Positions 13,022 to 26,500 of a stretch of 64,000 nt of DNA are shown here, one piece after another; position 1 is the first letter of the stretch, and every line of letters begins with the position of its first letter. The notes under the pieces were generated by a model. The model was not told the origin of the DNA and made no database searches. It saw only the letters and a program-made list of their open reading frames with translations. The stretch lies in assembly GCF_042242105.1 (NCBI RefSeq), contig NC_092019.1, positions 24,702,828-24,766,827 of the forward strand, written 5' to 3'. This DNA is from Pempheris klunzingeri (taxonomy: Eukaryota > Chordata > Actinopteri > Acropomatiformes > Pempheridae). Position numbers and translations under genes: made by a program.

Positions 13022-15327
13022 TCAGGGTTCAGTCTCGTGCCAGTTGTCACTCAGCCGGTTCTTCCCCAGCCTCCTCTTGCTCTTGGGCTTGTGCTTGTGC
13101 AGGAGCTGCGGCGACAGAACCGGCTCCTCAAACTTGCTGCCCGACTCGTTGTGCTGCCTCGAGTACCGTTTGCACTTGCAGGAGGTGACCACGGTGATTT
13201 TGTACGTTCTCGTGCTGCCGTCCTGGCACTGCAGCTGGATGCGCTGGGTGCGGGTCTTGTCGTTGACGCACCGCCATTCCTGGCCGCTGCTCCGGCGGCC
13301 CCACGTCTTCCTGCCGTAGGTGCCACCGATCCAGTTTTGGAGCATCTGAGCCGGGAGACACTCGCCAGTGCACACCAGCTCCTTGATGGGGTTGATGCTG
13401 GTGCAGTGACCATCGGAGATGTACTTAGTGGACCTCAGCTCTCTGCATCCGATTTGGCTTCGTTCTGCAGAAGAACACAAAGAGAAGTGTGAGAAAGAAG
13501 AAGACAGTGTAATCCTGGACAGGGCTGCAACAAACCAACAAACCATTATTTTCATCATCAATTCATGATTTTGTCCATAAAATGTCAGTAAGTAGTTAAA
13601 AAAGCTCTTCATGTATGTTGTTTTGTCCACAAACAGTCCCAAATCCAAAAATACTCAGTACACTATCATTTAAGACAAAGAAAAGTGGCAAATATTCAGA
13701 TTTGAACAGCTGAAACCAGAGGGTGTTGTTGTGTGACTATTAAAATAGTTACCGGTGACTTTGTTGTCTGACTCTGAGTTGCCCAAACAGACAAAATGGC
13801 CTTCCACTGTCATTATTTCATCCCGATATTGAGAGGTTAATACATGATAATAGCGGATTAGTGCCCGGCCCTTCGGTCTGTGCATTATACTGGTTACTGG
13901 ATGAGCCCCTCTGTATTCTGTGGGCACCTCGGCATATTGACCTTTCTGCTTCACTTGAAAAGTGAAACTGTTTTTCTCAGCGTGGTAGGAGTTTACCAGA
14001 AGGATTACATCTGCAGCAGCTATGACTGCCGGTGTTATTATTCTGCTGCAGGCTACAGGCACACACCCCCCCTGCTCCGTCCTCCACCGCTGTAACCCAA
14101 GCTCAGGTCCATTCACACAGCCCCATACACCTCAGTGACAATACCATCTGTGACAGGGTTGGATGAATGAATAGGGTTGAGGCTCCGTCTCTCAGCCCCC
14201 CCCCCCCCCCCTCCCTCCCCTCCTTGCTGCTGGAGAGCTCAGAGCCACAATCGGAGGCTTCCTGTTTACAGAAGAGCACCTCCATTGAGCCGCACTGACA
14301 CCCGGCCTGGGCGACAGCCAGCCAGGTGGGTGTTACACTGAGTGTTGCCTCTGAAACAGTGGGAGACACACAGCAGCAGAGATGAGCTCACGGGGGCGGG
14401 GGGGGGTTAATATTCCTAAAGCAACCCTACTGTACGATGTCTGTGCTTAGTGACCTCTCACAGAGATGTTTGTTTGTAGCTCCACAGCTGCAGGAGTTCT
14501 GTCATACATGACTCTAAACTGTGTTGATGTCCTCTACAATCCATGAGAAGAATGACTAAATGCTGACGGCACCATGATGGGATTAAATGCCTGATTAAAA
14601 GCTCACTCATGTGGCTCTCACAGGTGAAGAGTCTTTAAGTGTTACACCTCAATCTTAGATCACAAACCTGAATGAAGAAAATCTAATAAACGATGAGGTG
14701 AAACGTGGAAATTGGAATTAGAACAGCTTGGGGAAGTTTTTTCTACAACTTCTGTCCTGGCATCTGTTACTCATTCTGCTCGGGCTCCATAAACTACTAA
14801 AGGTAGGCAACTGGACTACAATAATCCATTAGCAAAGCCTAGACAGATTGAAATCAAATAACCCCAAATTAAAAAATAACACCAGGGAATAAAAAGGGAA
14901 CAATATGAAAGACAAATATTCTACACCCGAGGCTGAGCACTTTTCTAAAAATAAAATAAAAAGTAGCTTAAAGTACACTTAAGCCCCTGGAACTCGTTCT
15001 GGAGCACAACACACGCGTTACAGCCCCTACAGGGATGGAGCAGGAGCAACCAGAACAGCATCCTCCCCACCACCACCACCACCACCACCACCCCCCCAGC
15101 AGGACGCGTCCTCCTCACTCACCGCCTCTGTCGTGCGCCCCGCCGCCCGCTCCTCTCCCGCCGGTCCGTGGGCGGTTCAGGGTCACGTTGCTCTGAACCT
15201 CCGGCACGGGCGCGCTCACATGAGAGAAGAGGAGCTCCGTGGCGTCGTTCTTCAGGGCCTGGCAGCCCCTGAGGAGGATGCACAGGACCACCAGGGAATG
15301 GCACGACTCGTACGCGCTCAGGTGCAT
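13022..15327 (-). CDS. sostdc1: Sclerostin domain-containing protein 1 (ectodin/USAG-1/Wise), secreted BMP and Wnt modulator
   Basis: Two coding exons, 15327-15123 and 13464-13022, join in phase 1 with GT-AG sites to give 215 residues; the human protein has 206. Residues 1-24 form a signal peptide (MHLSAYESCHSLVVLCILLRG). The mature start ALKNDATEL and the exon 2 start QIGCRELRSTKYISDGHCTS are diagnostic of SOSTDC1. A C-terminal cystine-knot domain (about residues 75-165) keeps its Cys pattern, the GECLP and NWIGG motifs and TYKITVVTSCKCKRY. A basic tail follows. The secreted protein binds BMPs and LRP4/5/6 and restrains both pathways in tooth, kidney and skin. The sequence alone does not tell whether this is the a or b copy of the teleost duplicate. 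A 151-residue frame on the opposite strand over exon 2 is a shadow. Confidence 0.96.
13526..13735 (+). repeat. 'gggctgcaac' MITE copy in the sostdc1 intron
   Basis: Starts 'cagggctgcaacaaacc', includes 'gttgttttgtccac', 'atactcagtacactatcattta' and 'gaacagctgaaaccagag', matching the other copies. The remaining sostdc1 intron (to 15122) has C-rich runs (14196-14211 and 15067-15099, the latter CAC repeats) but no further exon. Confidence 0.6.
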
Positions 15328-15412
15328 GGTGGCTTCTGGGAAGAGGAGTGCAGGAGAGAGGTAGGCACGACTGGAAGAGGACTGACTGATGCTGGGTGAA
15401 CTACATGAGTGG

Positions 15413-15419
15413 TTTTATA
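15413..15419 (-). promoter_or_regulatory. sostdc1: TATA box of sostdc1
   Basis: The minus strand reads TATAAAA here, 86-92 bases upstream of the sostdc1 ATG, which would place transcription start near 15385-15390 and give a short 5' leader. A CAGCTG E-box is immediately upstream. A sharp TATA promoter suits a tightly patterned signalling gene. No expression data were available. Confidence 0.65.
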
Positions 15420-15503
15420 CAGCTGGCCCGCCTCTGCTTTGGCAGCTACTCAGGTGCGTGTCTGATGGGAGGCTCTGATTGGTCCCCACCAATGCGCGCT
15501 TGT

Positions 15504-15529
15504 AAAAAAAAAAAAAAAAAAAAAAAAAA
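15504..15529. repeat. A26 homopolymer
   Basis: Twenty-six consecutive A on the plus strand about 85 bp upstream of the sostdc1 TATA box; could be unstable or a sequencing weak point. Confidence 0.95.
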
Positions 15530-15601
15530 CCCGCCCACTGCTCTTATTTTGGAGGGTTTCAGATTTGATCCTGGATGCTGGAGAGGATGCTTGCGTGATC
15601 C

Positions 15602-15649
<48 letters not shown>
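15602..15649. repeat. (ATG)n trinucleotide repeat
   Basis: About sixteen tandem ATG units upstream of sostdc1. They create meaningless Ser or Ile runs in translated frames. Confidence 0.95.
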
Positions 15650-16009
15650 GGATTAGATGCCTGACTCGTTGGCACATTAACACGTGGTTTTAACAACAAC
15701 AATAGATTTTGTGAGGGATAAAATGAGAAACTCTTGGATTTACTTCTGTTGTTTCCACAGTCCACCACCCTTCATCAAGCCGAGTACAACTATTCAATAT
15801 GGACACCAATAAATACCAGAAAATAGGAACTTAAAGGTAGAATGTGAACAGTCAGGGACGACGTACGGCTGTAATCAGGTAACTTTTAGAATTCCAGGCT
15901 GATTCTGCTGAAACCTATTTATAATCGTAATATCTACTGAGAAGGCAGGACAGAGGTAAGACTAAGAGATCTAAATCTTTTGTATACATTTCTTTATCCC
16001 TCCAATGTA

Positions 16010-16175
16010 AATACCCCCCCCCCCATCTCTTTTTGCACTATTTCATCTGTGCACATTCTGTCTTTCTGCACCTTTTCGTTGTTTTTGCACTGTCCATGAG
16101 AGCTGCTGTTTTCATTTCAATTTCGTTGTGCTTCGTGCACAATGACAATAAAAGAATTCTGATTCTGATTCTGAA
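16010..16175 (+). mobile_element. LINE 3' end with (ATTCTG) tail
   Basis: Contains 'tgcactatttcatctgtgcac', 'tttttgcactgtccatg' and 'gtgcacaatgacaataaaagaa', followed by three ATTCTG units. This is the usual 3' untranslated end of teleost Rex/CR1-like LINEs, severely 5'-truncated. Confidence 0.6.
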
Positions 16176-19002
16176 TCTCTAAACTTACTTAGCAGACGTC
16201 AGCTTTAGTCTGTCTAGTTTAGTTTAGTTGGTCTAAGTGCAGCAGCTTCTACATTTAAAATGAGACAGAAACGTCAGAACAGATAAAATCACAAATCCTT
16301 TCCTGCAGTTTCCTGCTGCTTTGGAGCAACAAAGATATTTCATAGCCTAAGAAACTGCACCTCTTTGTTTAGAGACAACAACAAAGATCTGAGGCTGCTC
16401 TGGCTTCCAAACTGACTGTAAATCAGATTATTATGCAGTCTGAGTCTTTAGTTTTAAAGGAATATTTGCAGGTGATCTGTGGCGCTGGTTGCCGTAGCGA
16501 TGCTGTGAGCTAGCAGACAGCTTGTAGTGAGTCCTGCTGTGAAATATTCGGATGCTTCCTTTTCCGCTCTAGAAACCAGAGTTTGGCTCGTGTGTGTTTG
16601 GTTCGTACCACTGTAGCTTCCCCCTCTTCTCATCCTCGTGGTTTCCACATCAAAGCAGATGGGGAAATGTTTCCTCCGTCACTGACCTCACCTGTGCTGT
16701 GTTTCCTTTCCGCTCCTTTCTTCAGCACTCCTGCAGCACTTTTGGAAAACCAGAGAGGAAGTTTGTAAAACTTTCTGCTCGTCTCTTGGGACCCTGGACG
16801 ATAACTTCACTTTTTGATGCACAACGTCATCATTTTAAATCTCAGAAACATTGAGATTGTTGTGACTTCTCTGATGCCGATGGTGTGCAGAGGATGGGAG
16901 GAAAAACGACTTGTTGCATAAAAATAGGTTTATAACAAAAAGATCAGTTGTCTAACAGGCTCCGTGGTTGCCTGGAAAGAGTATCCCCTTGCCAAATTAA
17001 CGTCTTCCCCGAGCTTCTCTGAATGTCATCTTTTATACCTTTTACCATATGGTTTCCCTCAGTAGTAAGGCCCAAAGAGGTCTTGCCCTAATATGGAGGG
17101 ATGTATAGAAATTGTCCCTCTTGGGAAGTCACCACATCCTTATATGTTACTATTCCTCTTGGGAAGTGATCCTGCAGCACCCTGACCTTACCTGCTAACA
17201 CATATGCATCCTCTCTGACTCTCTTACCTAAACATTCACAGAGAAGACACACACACACATACATATAACATAGCAGATGCACATAACACATCAGATGGCA
17301 CAAGATGAAACTCAGCATTCCTCCCTCTGGTCCCACGCAGAAGGGAACTAACTCTTGCGTGCACAGTGAAGGTACTGTGGTGTACTGTAGCTGTTGTGGA
17401 AACCTCCCGTCTCCACATTTGTCTCCAGATCGGCAGAAGAAGGAGAGTGAGGAAAGAAGATGGGAGCAAAGAATGGTGCACACGATCACCCCTCCATCCG
17501 CATGCTGCTTCTCAAAGTCAGAATACTGAAAGATGGAATTATTATGTACTGATTATTATGGAAGAACATTGTCCTGGTAAACAGGACAACAATAGGAAAA
17601 GCTCTACCCTTGACAAAGCCTTGACATGTTGTATTTTGCTAGGAATGTTACATATTTTCAATTAGCAGAACCAAATCATCCAAAAAAAACAGATGCAGAA
17701 AAACTAGAGCTATCAATCACGGGGCAATTTGGCTGGATTTCCTCTGAAACAGTGAAAAGCCGGAGCTCTCTGACATCTGCTGATTGACTTTGTGTGTCAG
17801 ACAAATCACAGAGATGATTGCAAACATTGCGCGACCCCGGTCCAGACCACAGCTGCTCATTAGTGTCCTCAGCAGCGATGGGACATTAATCACACATGTG
17901 TACACAGCTGATTTATTTCAGACACCCGCTCGGGCCTTACCTTCTGCTTAGTTTCCCCATCATGCTGGATCTTCCCCACGTCGTGACTTGCCTCTCAGGT
18001 GCACGTTTAATTCAAGAATGAAAGCTGATCTTGTCTGCGTGTAATTTGCTGTCTGTCTGTGTCATCCCCCCCCCCCCCCCCCCCCTCGGCCCACCTCTCA
18101 GCCCCTGTCAGCCACGCGTCTCACGGTTGGAGCGCTCAGACTAACTGGAGTCTTTGTGTGTCCGCTGCACAAAACAAGAGGAGATATAATTACTTTTGTG
18201 GGAACATTCAATCCACGCTTGTCTTACCGATGTGAAAGGAGGCGTCGTGCAGAGACACTAATTGTCACTCATGTGAATGAAAGCTGATCCGCAGATCACT
18301 TGATGGTTTTATTATCACACGAGCACTTCTTTAAGGGGCTGTGGTCCGGACAGCGGAGTGGGACCTCTGACTGAAAGGTTATCGTGTTCACCGGTGATGG
18401 AGGAGATACTGGAATGTAGCAACACCACAGTGTTAAGATAACTGTTGACACACAAATATCTGTAAAAAATGTGTTTATTATTTTAGCTTTCAAATGTTGT
18501 TTTCAAGATTTTAGATCAGGAAAAAAAAGGACTTAGGAAAAACATAAAGAAAAGAAGAGAGAAGAAGGATGGAAGGATTAAAAGGAGGAAATAAAATACA
18601 TAAGAAAACAGCAGGAAAAGATGAAGATGAATGAAAAGAAGGAAAAATGTGAAGCCAAAGAAGAGAATAAAAAGGGATGCACTCAGCGATGCCAAAGCTA
18701 CATTGACACACCTGTCAGCTTACATTTGGGTGCTTTTGGTCAGAGCCTGTTTTTCATGGTTTGGGCTCCGTAGTTCCACCGAAGGGAAACCTTAATGCTA
18801 CAGCAGTGTTCTTTCCACTTTGTGTCACCAGTCTGCATTTGGCTCTTCGCTGTTTCAATATCATAATGGCTCCGTGTGCAAAGCCAGGTCCTAAAAGAAA
18901 TGATGAGGAGGAACTGGACAGAACCCTGAACCCAACCTCATCCAGCACCTTTGGCCTCATGACAAAACACCAGTGGCTGAACCCACTGACACTCTTGTGG
19001 CT

Positions 19003-19397
19003 TAAAGGACAACTCCAGTGCTTTGAAATCTGGGCCCTAGTTTTACATATTTTGTGTTTCTATACTGTGCTTTCTATACTAACCCTTTAAAATGCCAAAG
19101 TCACACAAGTTAACTGATCGACCAGCAGCTGCTGTGTTCTGAGAGGTAAATGTCTGTTTTTGTCAGTGGAGTCTGGTGGCTGTGAGCAGAGTGATTCTGG
19201 TTTGTAGGGATCCTCTCCATAAAGTTGACAGCCACTTAGAATAACACTGTGAGCCTGTCAGTGGAAGAAACAGGCACTTTTAGTGGACCTACTTTGATGG
19301 GCCACTTCCAAAACATTTTCTACCCATCCGTCATTTCAAACTCATGACACGCAGAAATAGGGTCCAGGTTTAAAAACACTGAAGTTACCCTTTAAAA
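19003..19397. repeat. MITE with imperfect inverted ends ('ttaaaggacaactccagtg')
   Basis: The left end 'ttaaaggacaactccagtg' is an imperfect inverted copy of the right end 'cactgaagttaccctttaaa' (19378-19397). Such ends flank a widespread non-autonomous fish DNA transposon. No coding capacity is seen. Confidence 0.5.
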
Positions 19398-22300
19398 CTG
19401 AGCCGGCTCCTCAGCAGTCTGTCATTAAACTCACACTCGGATTCTGTTTTTGTTTCCCCTCTCTTTTGTTCCTCCTCAAACGGCAGCACCAGAGGCTCAT
19501 TCACTCCACTTCCGAGAGAAAATAAAGGCCAACATGGCCAGCTCTTCTCAGAAGACTATTTACACTTTGACGCCCCTCTGAGCCTCTTATGGGACCGGGT
19601 TCAATGAACGCTGAAAGGTGAATATGATAGGCCCCGGCTTTTGTGCTTTCACTGAGCAAAGAAACAGAAGGCCGAGAGGTGACTCCCTCTCACAGAACAG
19701 AAGAAGCTCTGCAGCGGGAGCTGCCCCAAACCCTCATGGGAAATGAAAGGTGGCTGGGTTAATAACATATTGACAAGCAGCATGGCAGGAGTGTGTGTGT
19801 GATCAGGAAGCGCCCACATGCAGCAATGTGAGGTGTGGCGAGGGCGACCGGAGGGGAACAAAAGGAATGCACAACACCTGGAACAAAGCCAAGGAAGAAG
19901 GGTCAGGGTGGCAACAGAGTTCGGCAAAGATCCCAGCGTATGATTGGGGGGGGGCTGTGACTCATTCGCTTGTGTTCCTCTCACAGACTGATCCTGTGTG
20001 ACAATCAGTGGTGCTTTTATTAATATAAACCAATACACTCATGGTTCTCTCACGTTTGATACAGCAGCGTGTCTCATAGGATGCCTACATGATACTGATG
20101 GGCTAATTACACTACACCTGACAGAAGAATCTCACCTTCAAGTCAATTTATGAGCTTTTTTTAGGAGCCTTATGACTCATCTCGGGGTCTTCGGATCAAA
20201 TAGACCTGCTCGGGTGTCATCGCGTCACGTAGCTGTTGAAGCCATTTGTATGTGATGGTTTTGAACTGGCCCTCGTGTACAGCCGAGGTGTGTGTGACAC
20301 CTGAATCTTTTCTGTCCTGCTAATGAGGACAATTTAAAAAAAGCCAGTAAGCAGACCTTGAGTTTAACACTTAGACAGACTCACATGATACTTCTGGCGA
20401 TACAGAATTCAGTATTCTGTGATATGTGTCAGCCACACAGGACCACCAAAAGAGACTTTTTGTTCTCTGAAATCTACAATATAATGCATTTTCCATCCAA
20501 AGAGCCAGGAGGCAATTTTCCCAGCTTAGCTTAAATAATTGGTGCAGGGGGAAATAGCTAGCCTGGCTCTGACCAGAGTTAGCCAGCGCTCAAGCCTCAC
20601 AGCCAGATGAGCTGGGTGTATGGACGGACTTGTTACAGCACGACACCCTGTAACACCACAAAGTGTCATTTTTACTTCTGTTTGTGCAGATTAAACCGTT
20701 AACATACATCATGCTGATTAGTAAGGCATTGGTGGGCAGTTTCTTTTAACTGTGGAGAAGATCAGCCTGGTGTGTGTTCCTGAAAATGCTCGACTATTTT
20801 AATGAGTAAACAGTAACAAGTCACTGCAGGAGTCAGATAAATGGCCTGGAACAAACAATATTTCACTCTAAAATGTGCTGAAAGAAAATACCAATTAAAA
20901 ATTCTCAAATCTGCAGCTCAGATTGTCTTAAATACAGTATTTTAGTGAGTTATTTCCACTTCTGGTTTCATCTGTATGGAGAGATCCATTTCACAGAATC
21001 ACTGCACCAACTTGCTTTTTACAGATCTTCTACCTCTTTCTTTAAAGTGTGTGTCAGTGAAATCAGCTGCTTTACTTGAACGCAAACAGAACCTGAGCGT
21101 GAACACACCTCACAGCACCCCAAACCTAACCACACAGACCTGGTGTGCCCTGTTTCTTTTGGTGAAACACTGCCCTCTGCTGGATGTCCTGTGAACCTGT
21201 GTAACCTCCACCTACCACTGCCCTCACACAGGTCCAACCAGAAGAAAGCACATCTCACTTTTTGGAATAAAACTGAACTATTTTTGTGTTTTGCGGTGAT
21301 TTCAAGCACAACGGCAGCTTCCTGGTCAACAAAGGTTGCAGAAGCTAGAGCGCATGAGTGTATCTTTTGTTACTTTTTACCTGTATTTTCTTCTCTCTAA
21401 GTTCAAGACGTTAAGCTCTCCACTCCACAGGTGTGGAATCAGGAGGGCTGCTGGTGATGATGATGATAAAAAATACACACCTGTGAGATTCTCTCTATAA
21501 TTTCACAAATAAGAGCACATTAGACACATTAGATGACACGTGCGTGCTGTTTTGCTGATGTGTGATAATGATGACAGATATCACTGCATGTGACCCATCA
21601 GTGGTGTGGCTGTTATAACCTGCCACAGTCATGTGTAATGGCTTAATGAGCTGTTGGAGAAGCTCTTCTGTGTGATATAATTTGTGAAACTTGACAGGTC
21701 TGCAGTGCAGTTTCAAGCCTTCTGGCCCCCGTAGACACCAGCGTGTGTTTGGTGTCTTTACAGAACGCTGTTGTGCACCAGCGAGCATCCTCACATTGTC
21801 GTCCACATAGATGTCGTCGTATGTCGTCACAAAATGCTGCTTGTGTGTTAATTGTATTAAGATTTGTCAGTTGTATGGTCTCCATCTGTTGTGCTGTCAG
21901 AGGTGAGGGCAGCGGGGGGGGGGTCCAGATGACACCCAGGAGCGTCATGGTGTCCTCAGTCTTCTGCAGGCAGGAAACATAGACCACAAACTGGTGTTTT
22001 TCATTACCGTGGCACATTACATGGTGAAAAGATGTTTGCAGTCAGTTAATAACTCTGTGGTCTGCTGAAAATGAATTAGTGATCATCCAAAACACATTTC
22101 AGTACATTTTGCTGTTCTGTTTACTCTTTGAGTCTGAAGACAAGGAGAACTCAACTCAAACTGTAGTCTGCTCCTCATCGCTGTCCTAACTGTGAGGCAC
22201 AGAGGGAGATAACACTCACCTATCAAGGTGAAACAAACAGGTGCATGTTGGTGTTCAAAAAACAAGACGTTATTGTAATTATTGATATCATTACAGCCCA

Positions 22301-22720
22301 TGTTCATCCTCATTAGGTCCACTGACAAAGAGTGTCTTTACTTCTAAGTCCAGAACTTCGAAATCAGTCACGTTTTCTTCAGTATCAAAGTAACACAGTG
22401 GAAGTTGTCCTCATTACAGACAGGAGCTCCTTTGGCATCATTTTAACGCCTCAAAATAGAAACAAATGTTAAAACACTTGTAGGCCACAGCTACATTATA
22501 CTTCCTGTTTACATCCCCCCCAACCTACCAAATTATGGGAATTGTAGTTCCAAAACAGGGTTTTATCATCAAGAGCTTCCCATGTCTGATCATCACTGTA
22601 ACACAGAGATAATAAAGATCTGACATATGGAGTAAAATGAGGAGAGTGCTAGCAAAATATGGATATGAAGAAAAAAAAAAAGAAAGAAATGGATGAACTG
22701 GCACTTGGATGAAGTTGGTC

Positions 22721-22726
22721 TTTATT
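22721..22726 (-). terminator. ankmy2: Probable ankmy2 polyadenylation signal
   Basis: A minus-strand AATAAA lies about 825 bases past the ankmy2 stop codon. The interval 22727-23550 has no other gene and would be the 3' untranslated region. Other weak A/T-rich signals exist, so the actual cleavage site is not certain. Confidence 0.45.
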
Positions 22727-23550
22727 TAACATGATTAAGGTGTTTGACATACTGAGCATCGGTGTTCAGGCCTGGACAAACAAAAAAAAACAAAAAACAT
22801 CTCTGTCCATTCAGGCTGCACAATAAATGAGAAAATATCCAAACCAATCCAGTGACATTAGATGAAAGACATGTTTCCCGTCCCGGTGTTCTTGTGCTGT
22901 CTATAACAATGTTTGATCAACATTTTGAGGAAATAAAAAGACTTTTGTTACAGTTTGGAAAATCCTGAGCATTAAAGTCATCCTTCACAGTACACTAAAA
23001 ATAAAACTCCTGTTTGTGTCGTTTACATTTAAAAATATACATTTTTGGTCGATATTGTGCAGCCATGCTTTCCACTCGCAATCTGCCATCCGCTCATCGG
23101 TACAAAACAACGTCTCGATAACAAATCGAGTGTATTGCAAACAAACAAGAGCGCTGGTCGGCTACGCAGTCGCTTCTTTCCCCTCACAGGTTGCTACAGT
23201 TTCTTAAGGCAGAATTATTGTTCCATCATTTCCGTTAGCTCGTCGTATATTACCCACAATCCCTCCCCAGTGACCTCTACCACAAACACATCAGCCTATG
23301 TAATTCACATTCACATGACAATATCATCTGAAAAATGAACATAGAAAAATGACAAAAAGATGAGCACTGTGGCACGAATCTTCCTCGTATGCTTTAGTGT
23401 CTCCCTGCCTCCGGGACAGTCTCAGGTCGATAATAAATATGGGCTCCCATCTCCTGCTGGACCGGTCCTGGTCTGGCTGTCAGTCTCTGCCAGCTGGCCC
23501 TCTTGTCTGCGGCACGTGGATGAGTTCTGTTACAGAGTGTTGCGTCTTCC

Positions 23551-26500
23551 TCAGTTGTCGGCGGCCGGGGCCGAAGTGGAGTTTGAGGTTTCTGCTGCCG
23601 AGTTCGAGGGAGAGACCTCGCTGTTGGTGTCCACAGAGAGCTCCTGCATGGAGTCTGTGGTCTCCTGGACCGCTGTACTCTCCTCTGAGACACACAAACA
23701 CACACAGAGGACGGTTAAGTGTGGCCTTGCTTCGATACTAAAGATCGAGCCGAGCCACCAGCACTTCTTGTGTTGTTTCATGTTTTGCCATGTTGGTTTT
23801 AATGAGCTTCACCTTCTCATGACAAAGTGCAACCTGGACAGGAAAGATTCAGTTTTCCAGACCTTTTACCACAGAGAATTTAAAAAAATTATGTTTTAAT
23901 GGGTGATTCGGAGTTTGACGTTCATCTCATATCAGCGCTGGTTAAAAATCACCCTCTTGTCGACACATTATGAAGCAATCACCTGTTATCGTGTAACAAC
24001 CTGTGGACGGTGACCTGAGCGTGAGATAAGTGGAAACCCTGTTGCAGTGCTTTACTCTGTGTCATATTTTGTGTCATAGAGAGATGAAGTACCGCTGCTC
24101 TGCTGCATCCTCAGTTTAGCCGATTCTGCTTCCTGCTCCTCCCTCTGCCTTTGGAGCGTCTTGCAAACTTTCTTGTGGGTGAACCAGTGCATCTTTTGGC
24201 AGGCTTGGCCACAGTAGATCACCTAGTGGCAAAAAAAAAAAAAGTTCAACCACATAACAAGCCGCAAGCAAAACAGTTTGTGCATTTTCATTCTTGGTTC
24301 ATCTCCCATTATCTGATAATGGCAAAAAAAAAAGAAAACATTTGAAAGATCTTCAGTGTTTCATAAGGCTCATATTACCATCCTCTTACTTACCATTTTA
24401 CAGATAGAGCATCTTTTCTCAGCTCCCTTCTCTCCACAGGAGGTACAAAACTCTGCGTCCATGAAGCCGACCTGACCTGTGATGGCCTGAGTCAGCACTG
24501 ACAGGGCTGTGGGGTCGTTACCCTGTGATGATCGAGAGGAAGGAACGCAAGGAAAAGATGCCCAATTAGGCAAAGCACCACACCCTGATGTAAAGTGAGT
24601 CTAAAGGAAGCAACCAGGCACTCAAAGTCTTAAAGTCTTCAATTTCAGCTCTACTGCAATGTGACTTTAAAACCATTCATCCAGACTCACAATGTCCACA
24701 GGGGCGATGCTCCGCACCAGCTGCTGCAGCAGAGTAGCGTCGCAGTAAGGGAACTTGCGGACGGACTCTCTGATAAACTTCTCTTGGTACACGGGGAAGC
24801 CATCGGTGTCTCGTCCCTTCAGCAAACTGCAGGACGGAGATCGAGGAGATGAGGCATTTTAGTTTAGGGAAACTTTCAGAATGAAGGTCACTTCACTTCA
24901 CAACTGTTATTATGGTACAAAGAGCTTCATGGGAATGTTCTGAAAGATTCATTGAAAGGTGAGCTGTGTTAGAACAGACAGCGCTCCAGTCAGTCAGACA
25001 TTAAAACCCTTTAAATACCTCATAACTGTCACCATTCCTTCAACGTACAGCAGCTGCACAGGAAGTGAACTCTGCCCTGTTTTGTTGTTGGCAGATATTA
25101 AACTTTACATTCTTAATGAATAGATTCTGATGTGATAATATGACCTCAGACACAGAGCAACATTCCCAAAGCCTGGTGATAGTTACAATAATTACACAAA
25201 CTTTTGCTTCAATGCAACACATTAATGTAGTGTTTAAACCACAGATGTAAATGATCCACAGTGGATCTATTTAGGCAACAGAATCTGGAAAAAGAAGGTT
25301 CCAGGCTCTCTGGGTGCTCCGGCTTCCTCCCACAGTCCAGAGACAAGCAGGTTAATAAGTGACTCTAAGCTGCCTGTAGGTGTGAGTGGCTGTCTGTCTC
25401 CATGTGTCAGCCCTGTGACTGACTGGTGACCAGTCCACTGTGCACTCGCCTCTCACCCAAAGTCAGCTGGGACTGTCTCTGGCCCCCCCACGACCCTGAT
25501 CTAAATGACATCTGACGCTGGGCTGCTTGTCTGGAAAAGAATGGAGTGCAGCAAAAGTGTTTTCTACTGACTGAAGAGAAGACATTTTTGGAACTGCAAT
25601 CATTTATCTCATATGAGGAAAGTTATCCTGGGGTAGTGCCATTAATAACCACAGAGGTTATACGTAGTTATATAAGGAAATATTAGTGAAACAGCTTGAT
25701 GTTGTCATTTGTAAACAAAGAAAGGCCATAAATCCATGAGTACCCCCCCCATGGCCTCACCTCTTGATGAGGCCCTCCAGCTTGTCCTCGCGGTCCTTGA
25801 GGAAGGAGGCACACTTTCCCAGTACGCAGCTGATGTAGTGCATCTTCATGGCCAGCACCTCGTTCATGTCCTGCTGTTTGATGCACTTCTCACAGATGAG
25901 CTCCATCACCCTGCGACATTTGTCCAGAGCCTCCACCTCTGCCAGCAGGGGGTTCTCCTTCACCAGCATCACCATCTGGAAAACAACAGATACCATCTGC
26001 AACAAAGATCTTTGTCTTCAGAAGAAACCCTCCCTGCTCACGTGTATTTGCTGTGTCATCTTGTCATGTTCCCTGCCAAGACATTTGTACTTTTATTTTC
26101 CATCATCCAGCTCTGCTGTCAACTGCAACTAACAATTCTTTGTATCACTTATATAAGATGAATAGAAGATGTCAAAGACAATGACAGGTGTCCATTACGC
26201 ATTTCCACAGAAGAAGTGATGTTTTAAATAATTAAATTAGCAAAATGGATAAAACAAATATCCTCTATACAATTTCCTACCTTAGCAGCAGCCTTTAGAT
26301 AAAACAAAAAACTTTTTTCCCTCTTCTTCTCCTGGACTAATGCAGAAAGAGGATTACAGCCACCTATTTGATTGTATTCTAAACAATTTAGCATTGTAAT
26401 AATCTATTAAAATATGCAGTAGAACCAGGAGTATCATCCTTTTTTATTCCACGCATACCTCTTCCTTCTCAAAACCTGCCGCCTACATTACCCACAGTGC

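Larger units (their letters stand above)
15650..22700. other. Long gene-free interval between sostdc1 and ankmy2
   Basis: I see no exon with family similarity and proper splice borders. In the human order lrrc72 lies between these genes; I could not find it here. Contents are a LINE tail (16010-16175), a MITE (19003-19397), C homopolymers (18066-18085) and several non-repetitive stretches of mixed composition (about 17940-18310 and 19440-19640) that look like candidate conserved non-coding elements but cannot be proved from one species. Confidence 0.5.

Noticed and set aside
13037..13492. 151-residue plus-strand open frame over sostdc1 exon 2
   Set aside because: It is antisense to a well-supported cystine-knot exon and has no family similarity.
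17088..17489. 133-residue minus frame between sostdc1 and ankmy2
   Set aside because: Partly driven by a CA/TG repeat, with no motif and no splice context; not lrrc72.
23394..23899. Several frames of 103-179 residues over the last ankmy2 exon
   Set aside because: Shadows of the Ser/Thr-rich ankmy2 tail and its 3' untranslated region.
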